Shown: positions 32,811 to 45,349, numbered from the stretch's first letter. The stretch is 64,000 nucleotides of DNA from Pictodentalium vernedei (GCA_031216915.1 CM062297.1:826548786-826612785); one strand, 5' to 3'. Numbers and translations: made by a program. Notes: generated from the letters alone by a model not told the origin.

Positions 32811-34936
32811 AAATGAAAGTGTCAATGACACTGTAGCTCAACTTGACAAACTTGAACTTGGTAAGTTATAAATGAAATGGCAAAATTAAAGATCATTGGT
32901 ACCAATGTTATTTGATGAAATTTCAACATAACAGCATTGTGTGTGTACAACATCAGAGTAATCCATGCATTTTTAAATGTAAACTGTAAGACTGGCTAAA
33001 GGAAGAATGTTGATACACAAATGCAGTATGTTCAGAGGTTATTGTAAATGGCAACTTTTTTCACAGAAATGAATGCTAATCAATAGCTCTTATCTAAAGG
33101 TCTTGCCTAATGAGCACACCAAGTTCAAATAAAATCCTATGATAAATGTGACCTGCAGGCCATGTCAAAGAATGTTGGTGCACAAATGCAATAAATTCAA
33201 AGATTGTTGCTAACAGCAACAGTTTTTGATGGAAATGAAAAGAAAATCAACAGCTCCTGTCTTTGTCACCGTGCATAAGCTTACAAAATTTCAAAACAAC
33301 CTGATAATGAATGTGCCCTCGGATCCATGCCAAAGGAAGATGTTTATGCACAAATGCACTAAGCAGAAGGTCATTGCTTGTGGCAATGTTTTTTTTAGGG
33401 AAATTCATAAATATACCCTGCAGAGAGTGCAAAAGGGATAAGTTGATGCACAAATGCAGTAAGTTCGAAGGCTGGTGATAACGACAAGAATTTTTTATGG
33501 AAATGAAAAAAGAGCAATAGCTCACATATAGAGGTCATCCCGAACACACATACCAAGTTTCAAAGTGATCCGATTATAAATGTGCCCTTAAGGGTGTGTT
33601 AAAGTGAAATATTGAGGTCTGTCTAAACTAAGTTCAAAGGTCAGCGGCAACATTTTTCGACATAAATGGAAGAAAATCGACAGTTCCCATATAAAAATCA
33701 CCCCACACAAGCACACCAAGTTTGCAAGCGATCCAATCATAAATGTGGGTGTGTCAAAGGGAAATACTGATGCTTAACTGCACTAAGTTTTTACTAAGTT
33801 CATCGAAGGTCATTGCCAGTGGCAACATTTTTTTTATGAAAATCAATAGCTCCCATCTAGAGGTAACCCCAAACAAGCATACAAAGTTTCAAACCGATCT
33901 GATCATAAATGTGCCCTTTATGGCATGCCAAAGGAATATATTGATGCCTGACTAACCTTAGTTCAAAGATGTTGCCAGCGGCAACATATTTTGACAGACG
34001 GAAATGGAAGAAAATCAATAGCTCCCATCTAGAGGTCACCAACATCTTGCATCATTGCAACAAAAATGGAGCCTTAAGGAAACCTAGTAAAACTGAAAAC
34101 AAGCATGCCAGGTTTCAAAGCAATCCGATCATAAATGTGCCCTGTAGGGTGTGCCAAAGGGAAATATTGAGGTCTGACTAAACTAAGTTCTAAGAACTTT
34201 GGCCACGGCAACATTTTTTAACGGAAATTGATGAAAATCGATAGCGCCCATCTAGAGGTCACCCCAAACAAGCATACCAAGTTTCAAAGTGATCCAATCA
34301 TAAATGTGCCCTGTAGGGTGTGCCAAAGGGAAATAATGAGGTTTGACTAAACTAAGTTCTAAGAACGCTGGCCATGGCAACATTTTTTGACGGAAATTGA
34401 AGAAAATCGATAGCTCCCATGTAGAGGTCACCCCAAACAAGCATACCAGATTTCAAAGCAATTCGATCATAAATGTACCCTGTAGGGTGTGCCAAAGGGA
34501 AATATTGAGGTCTGACTAAACTAAGTTCTAAGAATGTTGGCTGCGGCAACATTTTTCGACGGAAATGGAAAAAAAATCGATAGCTCCTATCTGGAGGTCA
34601 CCCCAAACAAGCATGCCAGGTTTCAAAGCACTCCAATAATAAATGTGCCCTATAGGGTGTGCCGAAGGGAAATATTGAGGTTTGACTGAACTAAGATCTA
34701 AGAACATTGGCCATGGCAACATTTTTTGACGGAAATTGAAGAAAATCTATAGCTCCCATCTAAAGGTCACCCCAAACAAGCATACCAAGTTTCAAAGCGA
34801 CCTGATCATAAATGCGACCTGTGAGGTGTGCCAAAGGAAATTGTGGACGTACGTACTAACATACTACGTACGTACATATGCCCACAGATGAGAAGTGATG
34901 GCAATAGCTCAGCTTCACTTTGTCAAGTTGAGCTAA
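32811..34936. mobile_element. Pearl/HINE-like element, family 2, copy 2-1
   Basis: 5' hairpin AGTGTC-AAT-GACACT (32818-32832), then AGCTCAACTTG. About eleven ~165-170-bp core units follow, marked by GATCATAAATGTGCCC and AAAATCGATAGCTCCCATC. An (ACGT)-type microsatellite lies at ~34848-34880. The 3' hairpin TAGCTCAGCTT...AAGTTGAGCTA (34905-34935) leads into CTAA at 34933-34936. One unit is interrupted by a 52-bp patch (34049-34100) also present at 44750-44801. It shares ends but not core with 36529-38354. Confidence 0.78.
34049..34100. repeat. 52-bp patch identical to 44750-44801
   Basis: Begins GCATCATTGCAACAAAAATG and ends AAAACTGAAAAC. It sits inside a family-2 core unit, where all sister units read GAGGTCACCCCAAACAAGC without it. 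The identical 52 bp occurs 10.7 kb away in the intron of the SANT-like gene. Confidence 0.9.
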
Positions 34937-35577
34937 AAAAATGGTAGCATCCATTTTATTTGTAAGATAACTTCTGAAGGGCTGCAAGGCTGCTGTAGAT
35001 TCTCCTCGCCGTTTACAACGGTAGCGTCCATTCATTGACAGGTTAACTTCATTGATAACGATTGATGATAGGTGGCACCAAGGAAAAGGACATTTTGAGG
35101 ATCATAACAGCTATAAACGGCGAGGATTCTCGTCATTTAAAAGACAAGAGCCCCCAGGGGGCCTGAGGGTGCTCACCTGACATGGTAATCTAAAAACCAA
35201 AGCAGGGACTTGGCTTGAATTGCATACACCCATTCTAAGAAAAGCATATACCAACTAGATGAAGAGATTGTGCCCACACAATACACAGGATTTTCCTTCT
35301 ATTTTCAGTTCCTGCACTTTTACGTCCCAAAATTGAGGTAAACGCATAAAAAACAGATTTTATTTTATTTTTGTTTGGAAGTTTTCGAAGTCCCAAACAA
35401 AATATTTTCAGACTAAATTTTTTTTCCTTCTTCTTACAATTGACCAAAATGCATGAAAAACAAAAAAAACTTTTCTGGATTTTGGTCCAAAAGTTCCAAC
35501 CGGACCCCAAATTTTCAGTGTAAAAAAAAAAAATTTTTTTGTCTTAAAATTGTGAACAAAATGCATAAAATTTAAAC

Positions 35578-36475
35578 ACAAGAGGGGCAATGCAAAGCAT
35601 GTGCCAATGCCCCCAACCTGCCAAAAAGTTTCAAGTCAAAAGAGTGAAAAGGGCCATAACTTTGGAAATTGAGCGAAGTAAGATGATTGTAGCCCTAATA
35701 GTTTTGGAGTTATGCTTGATAAACGATTTGTGACGCTAAACATATGAAGGTCAATTGTGACCTTCACCTTGAAGATGTGGCGAAAACTAATGCACACGAC
35801 ACACCTTCTGACTGTCCTTAAAATTTGTAAAAAGTTTAATATTTGTACTTTGGTTCATTTCTGAGTTATGGGGGAGACACGATTATTGATGATTTTCAGT
35901 GTGACCTTGAAATGTGACCTTGACCTTGACCTTACGGACCTGGCTGTGTTGTGTGACACATCCACCCATTGTCCTTTATAACTGAGCGAAGTTCGATGAT
36001 TGTAGCCCTAATAGTTTTGGAGTTATGCTTGAGACACGATTTGTGACCCTGAACATATGAAGGTCAATTGTGACCTTCACCTTGCAGATGCAGCTGAAAC
36101 TATTATACGCGACACACCTTCTGACTGTCCTTAACATTTGTAAAAAGTTTAACAATTGTACTATGATTCGTTTCTGAGTTAAGGCACATGAATGTGTGAG
36201 TTATGGCGCACTGAGACACAAATATTGACAGATTTTTAGTGTGCCCTTGAAATGTGACCTTCACCTTGAATGTACGAACCCGGCTATGGTGTGTGGCACA
36301 TCCTCCCATGGTCCTTTATAATTGTGTGAAGTTTGATGACTGTGGCCCTAACAGTTTTCCGAGTTATTGGCTTGGACACACACACACATGGGTACACACA
36401 CACACACACACGGACGGACACACGCATCCACACTTCAATCACTATATGCCACCCGACTTGTCGTGGGGCATAAAA
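35578..36475. mobile_element. Pearl/HINE-like element, family 4, copy 4-1
   Basis: The 5' part can fold (GGGGCA...TGCCCC around 35583-35612). Core units of two alternating types carry GTGACCTTCACCTTG / GTGACCTTGACC and a shared AGTTTTGGAGTTATG word. An (AC)n-GGACGGACAC microsatellite lies at ~36377-36425. The 3' hairpin ATGCCACCCGACTTG / TCGTGGGGCAT leads to ATAAAA. Sister copy at 46428-47093. Confidence 0.68.
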
Positions 36476-36528
36476 AAACTCATTTCCGGACTTTGGTACA
36501 AACCCCAAATTTTTAGTGTAAAAGGAAA

Positions 36529-38354
36529 AAATGAAAGTGTCAATGACACTGTAGCTCAACTTGTCAAGACAAAGACATGTACATGTACAGTATGTGACAC
36601 AGCAATGACAAACATCTAGGTAATGACCTGATAACAAAGGTACATATAAAGTATTGTAACGGTCTGTACATAAATACTGACCGTTGCCTGTAACAAATGT
36701 ATAGTTAAAGTATTGTAAAGGTGGGTGACAGTCAGATGCTAAACTAGAAAAAAATCTTTGAGTCCCAGAGTGGGTCTGACTGAACCCCAAAATATTTGTT
36801 CTCATAGCACAGTGATAACAAAGGCACCCCAAAATACACTCGTTCCTGTCCCAAGGTGAAAACAAAAAACCAAGAAGTTTTGTGAAGATCAGTTCATAAA
36901 TACGAGCTGTATAGAACTTGTGACAAAAAACTGATTGGACCTAATTTCGGTACAAAATGGCCACTGGCAGCCATCTTGAATTTTGGACCATACCCAGAAA
37001 CACTCATTCTCATCCCAAGGTGATAACAAAGGTACCCAAGAAGTTTTGTGAAGATCGGTTCATAAATACAGCCTCTACCCTGAGCCGTATTGACATGTGT
37101 GCTTACATTGTGTAAGTAGCACTGAATAAGTCAAAGTTCATCTAATTTGCATAATTTCTGCACGAAAAAAAAACCCTTACAATATGTGATGTATTCCATG
37201 TTACTAAACATTCATACAAAAATTTATTCAAATCAGAACTTTCATACAGAAGTTCTGTACAAAAGACTGATTGCACTAATTTTGGTACAAAATGGCTGCT
37301 GGTGGCCATCTTGAATTTCGGACCACACCCCAAAACACTCGCTCTCATCCCACAGTGATAACAAAGGTACCCAAGAAGTTTTGTAAAGATTGGTTCATAT
37401 ATATGGCCTCTAGTCTGAGCTGTATAGAAGTTGTGTACAAAAAACTGATTTGACCTAATTTCGGTACCAAATGGCCACTGGCAGCCATCTTGAATTTTAG
37501 ACCGCACCCAGAAACACTCGTTCTCGTCCCAAGGTGATAACAAAGGTACCCAAGACATTTCGTGAAGATCAGTTCATAAATACAGACTCTAGTCTGAGCC
37601 GTATTGACATGTGTACTTACTGTGTGTAAGTCGCACTGAAAAAATCAAAGTTCATCTAATTTGCATAATTTCTGCACGAGAAAAAAACCTGTATTATATG
37701 TTATGTATCCCATGGTACTCAACATTCACACAAAAAATTATTCAAATCAGCGCTTTCATATGGAAGTTCTGTGCAAAAATCTGATTGCACCTAATTTTGT
37801 ACAAAATGGCTGCCATCGGCCATCTTGAATTTCGGACCGCACCCAAAAACACTGGTTCTCATCCCACAGTAATACCAAAGGTACCCAAGAAGTTTCGTAA
37901 AGATCGGTTCATAAATACGGCCGCTAGCCCGAGCCGTATTGGCATGTGCACTTACAGTGCTGAAAGTAACCCCAAAAAACATCAAAATTAGTCTAATTTG
38001 CATAATTTACGTACGAGAAAAAAAAACCATATTATATGTGATGTATCCCATGGTACTAAACATTCATACAAAAAATTATTCAAATCAGAGCTTTCATATG
38101 GAAGTTCTGTACAAAAAACAGATTTCTGCACCGTCAGTACAAAATGGCGGCTGGCAGCCATCTTGAATTTCGGACCGCACCCAAAAACACTCGTTCTCGT
38201 CCCACAGTCATAACAGAGGTACCCAAGAAGTTTCGTAAAGATCGGTTCATAAATACGGCCTCTAGCCCGAGCCGTATCCAATTGTTGATGTACAGACAGA
38301 CGGACGACGGGCCATGACAAAAGCTCAAATTTGGCTTCGCCAAAGTTGAGCTAA
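36529..38354. mobile_element. Pearl/HINE-like element, family 2, copy 2-2, with a different core satellite
   Basis: The first ~35 bases are identical to the start of copy 2-1 (hairpin AGTGTC-AAT-GACACT, then GTAGCTCAACTTG). The core is unrelated to 2-1: ~340-bp dimers with GCCATCTTGAATTT and GAAGATCGGTTCATAAATAC. A CAGACAGACGGACGACGG microsatellite lies at about 38292-38310. The 3' hairpin AGCTCAAATTTGGC-TTC-GCCAAAGTTGAGCT is followed by CTAA (38351-38354). Confidence 0.78.
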
Positions 38355-39126
38355 AAATTATTTTGTCTTGAAATTGACCAAAATGCATAAAAAACAAAAA
38401 AAAATAATTTCCGGATTTTGGTCCAAAATTTCTGAGTCCGGACTGGGACCCCAACTTTTCAGCCTAAATATGAACCCAGGGACTCTGCTTGAACAAACTT
38501 GAATCTCACCCCCCTAAGGATGCTGCATACCAAAATATCAAAAGATTCTTATTGGTAGATCTGAAGAAGATTTTTAAAGAATATTCCTCATACTGCACAA
38601 ACCAAATATGGACCCAGGGAATTGATTTCAATAAACATGTGAAACAATCTTCCAAAGATGTTATATGTGAAATTTGAAAGCTTTTGGAGTAGTGGTTTGG
38701 GAGAAAAGCAGTCTTAAATGTTTTTCCCATTACCCACAGTGTTAAAAAATGCTGACTCAGCACTTTTTCAAAGTCCCCAAAAAGTACCCCATGATAAAAT
38801 CGATAGCAATTTTTTTTTCGCCATTCCATTCTGTTGGTCCTAAGGAAGCTTTACACCAAATAAGAATTCTCAGTGCCGTGTAGTTTTGGAGATATGGACG
38901 TTTCAATTTTTTTTCTATTTTAGCTCCTGCAGTTCCCAGGGGACGACAGGAAAATCTGTTTTGACATAAATTAACTACTTTTCTCCCAATAAAACCTCAT
39001 GTCAAATTTTGTTCAAATCAGCCTATCTGTTTGGAAAATAGAAATTTTGGGCAGGGAAAAAATTCTTGCCCCTCCCATAACGATGGCAAATACAGCCCCA
39101 AGAACTTATCATCTTTTCGGTGAGCT

Positions 39127-40290
39127 AGAAATTCCTCATTTTGAACTAAGTTACAATTCGAGCTCCCACAAGTGAGCCCAATTATGGACCTAGGGACATG
39201 GCTTGAACAAACTTGAATCTTGCCACCCTAAGGATGCTGCATACCAAATATGAAAAGCATTCTGACTGCTGGATATGAAGAAGAAGATTTTTAAAGAAAA
39301 TTCCTCATTTTGAACCGAGTTATCAATTGGGCTTCCACAGTGAGCCCAAATATGAACCCAGGGACTTGGCTTGAACAAACTTGAATCTTGCCACCCTAAG
39401 GATGCTGCATACCAAATATCAAAAGCATTCTGACTGCTGGATCTGAAGAAGAAGATTTTTAAAGAAAATTCCTCATTTTGAACTGAGTTATCAATTGGGC
39501 TTCCACAGTGAGCCCAAATATGAACCCAGGGACTTGGCTTGAACAAACTTGAATCTCACCCCTCTAAGGATGCTACACGCCAAATATCAAAACATTCCGA
39601 CTGCTGAACTGGAAGAAGATTTTTAAAGAAAAATTCCTCATATTGAATTAAGTTATAATTCGGGCTCCCACAGGGAGCCCAAATATGAACCCAGGGATTT
39701 GGCTTTTACAAACTTGAATCTCACCCCACTGAGGATGCTGCACACCAAATATCAAAATATTCCGACTGCTGGATCTGAAGAAGATTTTTAAAGAAAATTC
39801 CTCATTTTGAACTAAGTTATAATTCGGGCTCCCACAGTGAGCCCAAATATGAACCCAGGGACTTGGCTTGAACAAAGCTGAATCTCACCCCCCAAAGCAT
39901 GTCGCATACCCAATATCAAAAGATTCCGCCTGCTCGATCTTGAGAAGATTTTTAAAGAAATTTGCCTGAAATGCACTAAGTTCAAATTCGGGATCCTATA
40001 TTGAGCCCAAATATGAACCCGGGGCAGATTGGAACAAACCTGAATTGAATCCACACCACAATGTTGCATAACAAATATCAAAAGATTCTGCCTGCTGGAC
40101 TTGGGGGAGAAGATTTTTCAAGAAATTTGCCTGAAATGCACCAAGTTCGAATTTGGGCTTCTGTAGTGAGCCCAAATATGAATCCAGAGGGGCGGTTTAA
40201 ACAAACTTGAATCAGATCACCCCATAATGCTGTATACCAAATATCAAACGATTCTGCCCACTTGTGCTGGAGAAGAAGATTTTTTAGTAA
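39127..40290. repeat. Family-1 core-repeat array without clear ends
   Basis: About seven ~165-bp units (ATTCCTCATTTTGAAC, GCCCAAATATGAACCCAGGGAC, GACTGCTGGATCTGAAG). The first two are very alike at ~180-bp spacing, indicating recent local duplication. Both borders are gradual, so it may be the tail of copy 1-4 or a separate truncated element. Confidence 0.7.
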
Positions 40291-41239
40291 TTTCTCTAAT
40301 ATAGATAGGGTACTCTCGGAGTTATGCCCCCTTTGGAGACCCAAGTGGGCATGTCCATTTCATTTGAACAAACTTGAATTGACATATGGTAATAAACATC
40401 CATACCAGGTTTCGAGTAAATCGACCTAGTGGTTTCAGAGGAGAAGTCGTGTAAAAATGTTCACTACACTTTTGGTTTTGTTGACATTTACGATCCCTTT
40501 ATCAAACCAGCCGTACCGGGGCAGTATCTTTTGGGCACCCTGACTGCCAATTTGAAGCTTTCTCTACTGATACAACCTGATGGAGATCGCTGTTTATCAC
40601 AGCAAAGTTACTAACAACAAGTGTCACATCTATCAAATATGATGAAATATAAACTGAACATGACAGAAAAACAAGTGGTGAAACCTGCACTTTAGAGACA
40701 GATAATCGACGACCAAAAATATGAATCGATTACCCACTTTGTCAGCGGTTAATCGACTATGCGATTAATCGTGACATCCAATATTAAATACATAAAAATG
40801 TTTGTGTATCATTTGGTACAGACACCTCTCTCCAGGTTTATCCTTCCAAATTCACCTTTCTGAAAACAGATGCTATTACTATTATTTGTCTTTATGCAAA
40901 TTAAGATTTTGATGCTCGTGAGAATCCTGGTCAGGGTTCATAATTGTGCTATGAAGATGCTTGTGAAACTTAAGCTCATTACATAACCCCAAGTTTATGC
41001 AGGATAATCAAATCTCACTGCAGAATGTTCTACTGCTTCAAAGATGATTTGTCTGGATATGTGGGATTCTAAAACTTTGTAAACTGGGCCCTTAATTTTG
41101 AATCCTATCAAATCAAATGCAAGATATTGAATCAAATTCAGTCTCGAAACTTGATTGCCTTTATGGGATCAGATTCAAGCTTGGGTCTCCAGGTTATGGG
41201 CATTATTATTTAGCTATGATTTTTTTCATTTCAGGTAAG
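40291..41239. other. No recognisable coding sequence; probable intron or upstream DNA of the SANT-like gene
   Basis: Mostly AT-rich. Around 40695-40775 there are several ATTAATCG/CGATTA words of the kind found at the margins of some hAT-like elements. It ends in a pyrimidine-rich stretch and CAG (TTTTTTTCATTTCAG, to ~41234) that looks like a 3' splice site. Confidence 0.4.
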
Positions 41240-41490
41240 CAAGCCTGAATATAAACAGACTGTCATCTGAAAAATGAGGTCCCCAGAGGGTGAATTTGGT
41301 GATGCTACCCTGCACAGCAGGGTAGCATCACAAAATTTACCCTCTGCGAACCTGTCTGAATCAAGGTATCCAACTAAAACAGAAAGATGTACCTAGAGGA
41401 TAAATTGGCTCACTGTAGGGGATAGCATCAACAAATTCACCCTCTGAGAACCTCATTTTGCAAATGACAGGTTGCTTATATTCAGGCTTG
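41240..41490. mobile_element. hAT MITE, 251 bp, inserted on a splice acceptor
   Basis: Ends CAAGCCTGAATATAA and TTATATTCAGGCTTG are exact inverted copies. The 8-bp TSD CAGGTAAG is exact (41232-41239 and 41491-41498). Same family as 22664-22917 (shared GGTGAATTTGGTGATGCTACCCTG-like interior). The TSD contains the AG of the predicted acceptor plus the first exon bases, so both sides of the element carry a copy of the junction. Confidence 0.9.
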
Positions 41491-41493
41491 CAG

Positions 41494-41689
41494 GTAAGGG
41501 GGTTGGATGAACATGATGTCAAATGGGTATGTAACCATTTGGGTCACACCCAACGTGTTCATGAACAATTCTACCGTCAAACAAGTGGTCTTATTGAAAG
41601 AATGCATATTGCAAAACTCATGCTAATGCAGGAAAACAATCTTGTTGGGAAGTACCAGAGCAAGAAACTATCTGAAATTCAGTTACAAG
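41494..41689 (+). CDS. Exon of a host-type gene with GH...FYR region (partial gene)
   Basis: A 196-bp exon after CAG (41491-41493), ending at a CAAG|GTAAAA donor. It encodes VRGLDEHDVKWVCNHLGHTQ, then VHEQFYRQTSGLIERMHIAKLMLM and KYQSKKLSEIQLQ. The pattern 'W...HLGH...VH..FYR......KL' followed by 'K.LSEI' recalls the segment just before the acidic linker in a widespread family of uncharacterised animal proteins ending in a Myb/SANT-like domain; this is recall, not a search. The exon ends in phase 1 and the next exon (45714) supplies the missing two bases (G|AA CTC ATG). Upstream exons were not found in the window. A hAT MITE abuts the acceptor. Confidence 0.65.
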
Positions 41690-42697
41690 GTAAAATTCTG
41701 GACGGCAATTTATTTTGTCAGCAATGGCAGTTCACCAATCATATTCCTTGCTTCATTATCATATTTTTTTTCATGTGTTTTGGGCAAACCTTCACAAACA
41801 CAGCTGGATGCAGTTTTTTTCACAAAAATAGAAGCGACATTTATTTATTGAGCAAAACTATTTTGAACTTTCAAGGAGTTATGTGTCCAGAGTGAGCACA
41901 CTCCTTTCACCAAACCTAGGTCTAGGTCTATTCTGGTTGGGTGAACATTAGGGCTGAAATAGTTTGCCAGTTTTTACAACCAGCTAACCCTTGACCTTGA
42001 GTTGTACCAGTGATCACTAATCTATGTGTTACTGGGCATATTTGTCCAGAAATGCAACACGCATTGCTGTTGGCCTCCAGTCTGTTGTCGTTTATCAATA
42101 AAGTCTAGTCTGCAACAGCCCTCCCTGGGGCTAAAGTCATGATGAAAGTTATTAAGATGGTGGGAAAACAAGCATCAAAGCCGAAAGGACAGTTGTAACA
42201 ACTTATTGGTATGCATTGATTGCACTTTCTTCTTGTTTTGTCTACTTCTGACATTGCGTTAAAACATCTTGAAAATCTGCCTTTGAATTACCTGGGATCT
42301 ACAGAGACCTAACAGGAAATTTCTGTTTTAATTTAATATTTCATCGCAGAACTCAACACACTGAGAACTCTCTGGGCCCAAGCATCCTAAATGTTAAAAA
42401 TACATTTGGATTTTCAAGATGTTGAACTCAATGTCAGAACTGTATTTTAATAATCACTATGTGACCACTGTACCACTGTAATTTTTTTAACTAATGGCTA
42501 ATTCTGTTATAATCATTGCTTTTCTCATAGACAAGACTGCAGTGTGCTTTCACAGATCTGATTGTTATGATTGTTACTTGCAGATATTCAATATTCTAAT
42601 CCATTTGGATGTGAGAATCTGCTAATTATGAATCAAGAAGTGTTTGCTATCAGATGTTGAACTGGCTCCGTATGCCAAGTCTACATTTTGTGTATGG

Positions 42698-44179
42698 TGG
42701 GGCTGAGCGGTTTATCGTCTTTTTCGGTTCGTTTTTTTTTTAAACCGAAACCGAACCGCCGCCTTCACAAAAAACCGAGACTTTTGGTTTCAACAAATTT
42801 CCCAGAATTGGCTAAGTTTATGACCACTCAATCACTTGCTTTCCACACGCCAAAGGCTTAAATGTTGGGCAAAGGTAAATGCTGTGCCATTTATGCTTAC
42901 TTCGAGAGGACTGACAACAAATCCCCTCACAAATAGTGGTAGCAAATTTCTTGTATCTTAAACAATATCTACAGAACCACCAGCAGATGGAATATGAAAA
43001 ATTCAAAAGTCTTACGTAAAAATCCACACATGCAATTCAAGAATCGTTAAGTAAATTTAATGAACCGGGCGCAGCCCCATGCTCACTCATATTCGACCAA
43101 AGAGGTATTGCAAGTTACCTGACAATATATGGTGTAAAAGTATTATAAATTACCTTTGACCCAAAATCAGCACGTTGTAAATTAGATTGGAGGTAAACAT
43201 AAAATTTATTGAGTTTTAAAACCTCAAAGTTCACATTGGAAAAATGACAAGTAAATTATGTTAATTAACCGACTACTGGCACGTTCTCCGAAGTCACATG
43301 CTCAGAGATAACCCTGCGCATTGGCAGTTATGTTTTTTGTCAACAATAAAATGGTTAACTTAAATTAAAATAGAACATATCCTGTTAAATGGATGGCAGG
43401 TAACTACTGAAAGTTTTTTTTTAAACTTATTGGGAATTGTTGTATACTATTTGAACTTACTTTAAGGAATCGCACAGTACTGCAGGTCTGTCACGCTGCA
43501 TTCCCAATACGAAGATGTTATAATCAACACGTGTTTTCCCATGACCATGTGTATTTTGTAAACAGAACAAATCCCAAGATGAAATATTGCAAACTTTCTT
43601 TCAAATCCCATTATGCAGCCATCTCCCTTCAAAAACATCAATCGCCTGTCTTGACTGAGATGAAATCAATGCAGGGATCAGCCAAGAGGGCAAAGTAAAG
43701 TTGGTAATATCTTCGCCTTGGCACCGCTCATTTCGCCCAATTTCTATGTTTGGGCAAAATCAAAGTAAAAAACGAACCTCTACAGTCGAAATTAGGAGAG
43801 ATATTGTGAAAGCATTGGAGTGAGTTACCAATAAAAGTGATTCGTATATCACGACTTACTTCAATAATAGTTATCAAAATCACAAGAAATATGATTTGTG
43901 TTCCTCTTATTCCACTGTCATTTGAATCAGGAACCATCAAGAAACGAGGGGCACGTCTATTTTCAAGCGATGTGATAATTACCGAAATAAGCACAACAAT
44001 TGCATATTATCGACCCAAACCAGGGTGAGAGCTTAGCGACTCCATAAAAGAATTTCTGCATCTTGACAAGGCCCCAAATCTCACTGACAGAACAAGGCAG
44101 ATCTCACCAGTGGTGAATCCATGGTTTGAAATCCTGTGGACCATGCTGGTGAATGTTTTTTTTTTGTTTTTTTTTTGGG

Positions 44180-44212
<33 letters not shown>

Positions 44213-44626
44213 TCTCAGGACTGAGGGTACTGTACTTGTACTGAGGGCAGGAAAAAATCAAAAAGAATCTTTTCAAATTTGGGGATGGGAAAAGCAAGTG
44301 GGATTTTGAGTGGGGATGGGGGGAGGGAGGAGCTGGTCTCCCCAGATTCCTCATGGCTCCACCACTGTAGCCCACTACAGTAGCCCAACACAATATGTCC
44401 ATTAGCTGAGAAGAGTGGTGAACACTTAGTAGCCCGAATGACTCAACACGCTATATGAGCCTCATGACTTGGATGACAAATACAGACACATTTTATGTGG
44501 ATATTACCCTCTAAAATGTGGATCTCTAAAATATATTTTGAAAAACCGAAAACTGAACCGAAAACCGAGTTTTTGTACAAAACTGAAACCGAACCGAAAT
44601 GCAAATTTCAAAACCGCCCAGCCCTA
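42698..44626. mobile_element. hAT-type element, 1929 bp, in the intron
   Basis: Left end TGGGGCTGAGCGGTTTATCG and right end AAACCGCCCAGCCCTA are inverted copies. The 8-bp TSD GTGTATGG is exact (42690-42697 and 44627-44634). Subterminal regions are dense in AACCGAA/TTCGGTT. The TIR core GGGCTG(A/G)GC is shared with the element at 485-1766. The interior has a G31 run (44181-44211) and no transposase that I can recognise. Confidence 0.9.
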
Positions 44627-44749
44627 GTGTATGGGTTAGAAAACAAACAATTCTTTCAAACAAAAGGTCACAGCATTTTTTCTCTATGGAGTGTGTCGCC
44701 TAACACAGATAAGCTAGTGGTATGGTTATATTAATTTCTGGAATTCCTA

Positions 44750-44801
44750 GCATCATTGCAACAAAAATGGAGCCTTAAGGAAACCTAGTAAAACTGAAAA
44801 C
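44750..44801. repeat. 52-bp sequence identical to the patch at 34049-34100
   Basis: Lies in ordinary intron sequence with no repeat borders. This makes it the more likely donor of the copy found inside the family-2 element. Confidence 0.85.
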
Positions 44802-45349
44802 TCGTCTTGGGGTATGGGAAAAAACATTAGTCATATGTATCCCGATAATGCCTGGAATTTGTGTGTGAATAGAAGTTCTATGTACAGATTGTTTCGGTGT
44901 TTTTCCGATCATGTATATTACTGGTGGCTAACCAGTTGACTGTTTATTCAGCCTGTGGTAGCACCCAAGCACCCAAGCACCCAACAGGTTGTCAACTGCA
45001 TATCTAGCTAACTGTTTCAACACTAGTGAACTGGGAACCCGATGCTTGCAATAACTCCATGACAGACCAGGTTCGGCAAAACAATCCACTCATTGTTTTG
45101 GCTTGGAGTTACTGATTAAAATGGCACTTCTTTGCAATAGTTAACATAATCTGTAAACTAGTCCTTTCTTAATGTCCCCCAATATCAACATTTGCTGTTG
45201 AACCAAAGATTTTGAAGCCAAACCGTCATGTTTACCATACAAATATCGAACTATATTTTCACTGAAAAGCTGCTAGAATGCTACACATGTTATGAATGCT
45301 TTCTGAATCAAAATTATACCAACAGAACAATAAAAAAAAACGATGTTGA

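Larger units (their letters stand above)
35144..39126. mobile_element. Pearl/HINE-like element, family 1, copy 1-4, carrying nested families 4 and 2
   Basis: 5' hairpin ACAAGAGCCCCC/AGGGGGCCTGAGG, then TGCTCACCTGAC at 35144-35185. The body is a variant module of ~170-bp units with ATGCATAAAA and TTTTGGTCCAAAA words. It is interrupted at ATGCATAAAA by a family-4 element (35578-36475) and soon after by a family-2 element (36529-38354). It resumes at ~38356 with the same words and one core unit, and ends in a weak GGTGAGCTA at about 39118-39126. Nesting order and shared words support a single original element. Confidence 0.6.

Noticed and set aside
36284..36865. 193-aa minus-strand ORF
   Set aside because: It spans the border of a family-4 and a family-2 element, and its His/Val-rich part comes from the (AC)n microsatellite.
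39190..40344. Series of similar minus-strand ORFs (MFKPSPWVHIWAH..., also at 52607-52849, 62138-62520 and elsewhere)
   Set aside because: They repeat with the ~165-bp core unit and have the same accidental translation in every pearl-like array. They are shadows of the repeat, not a protein family.
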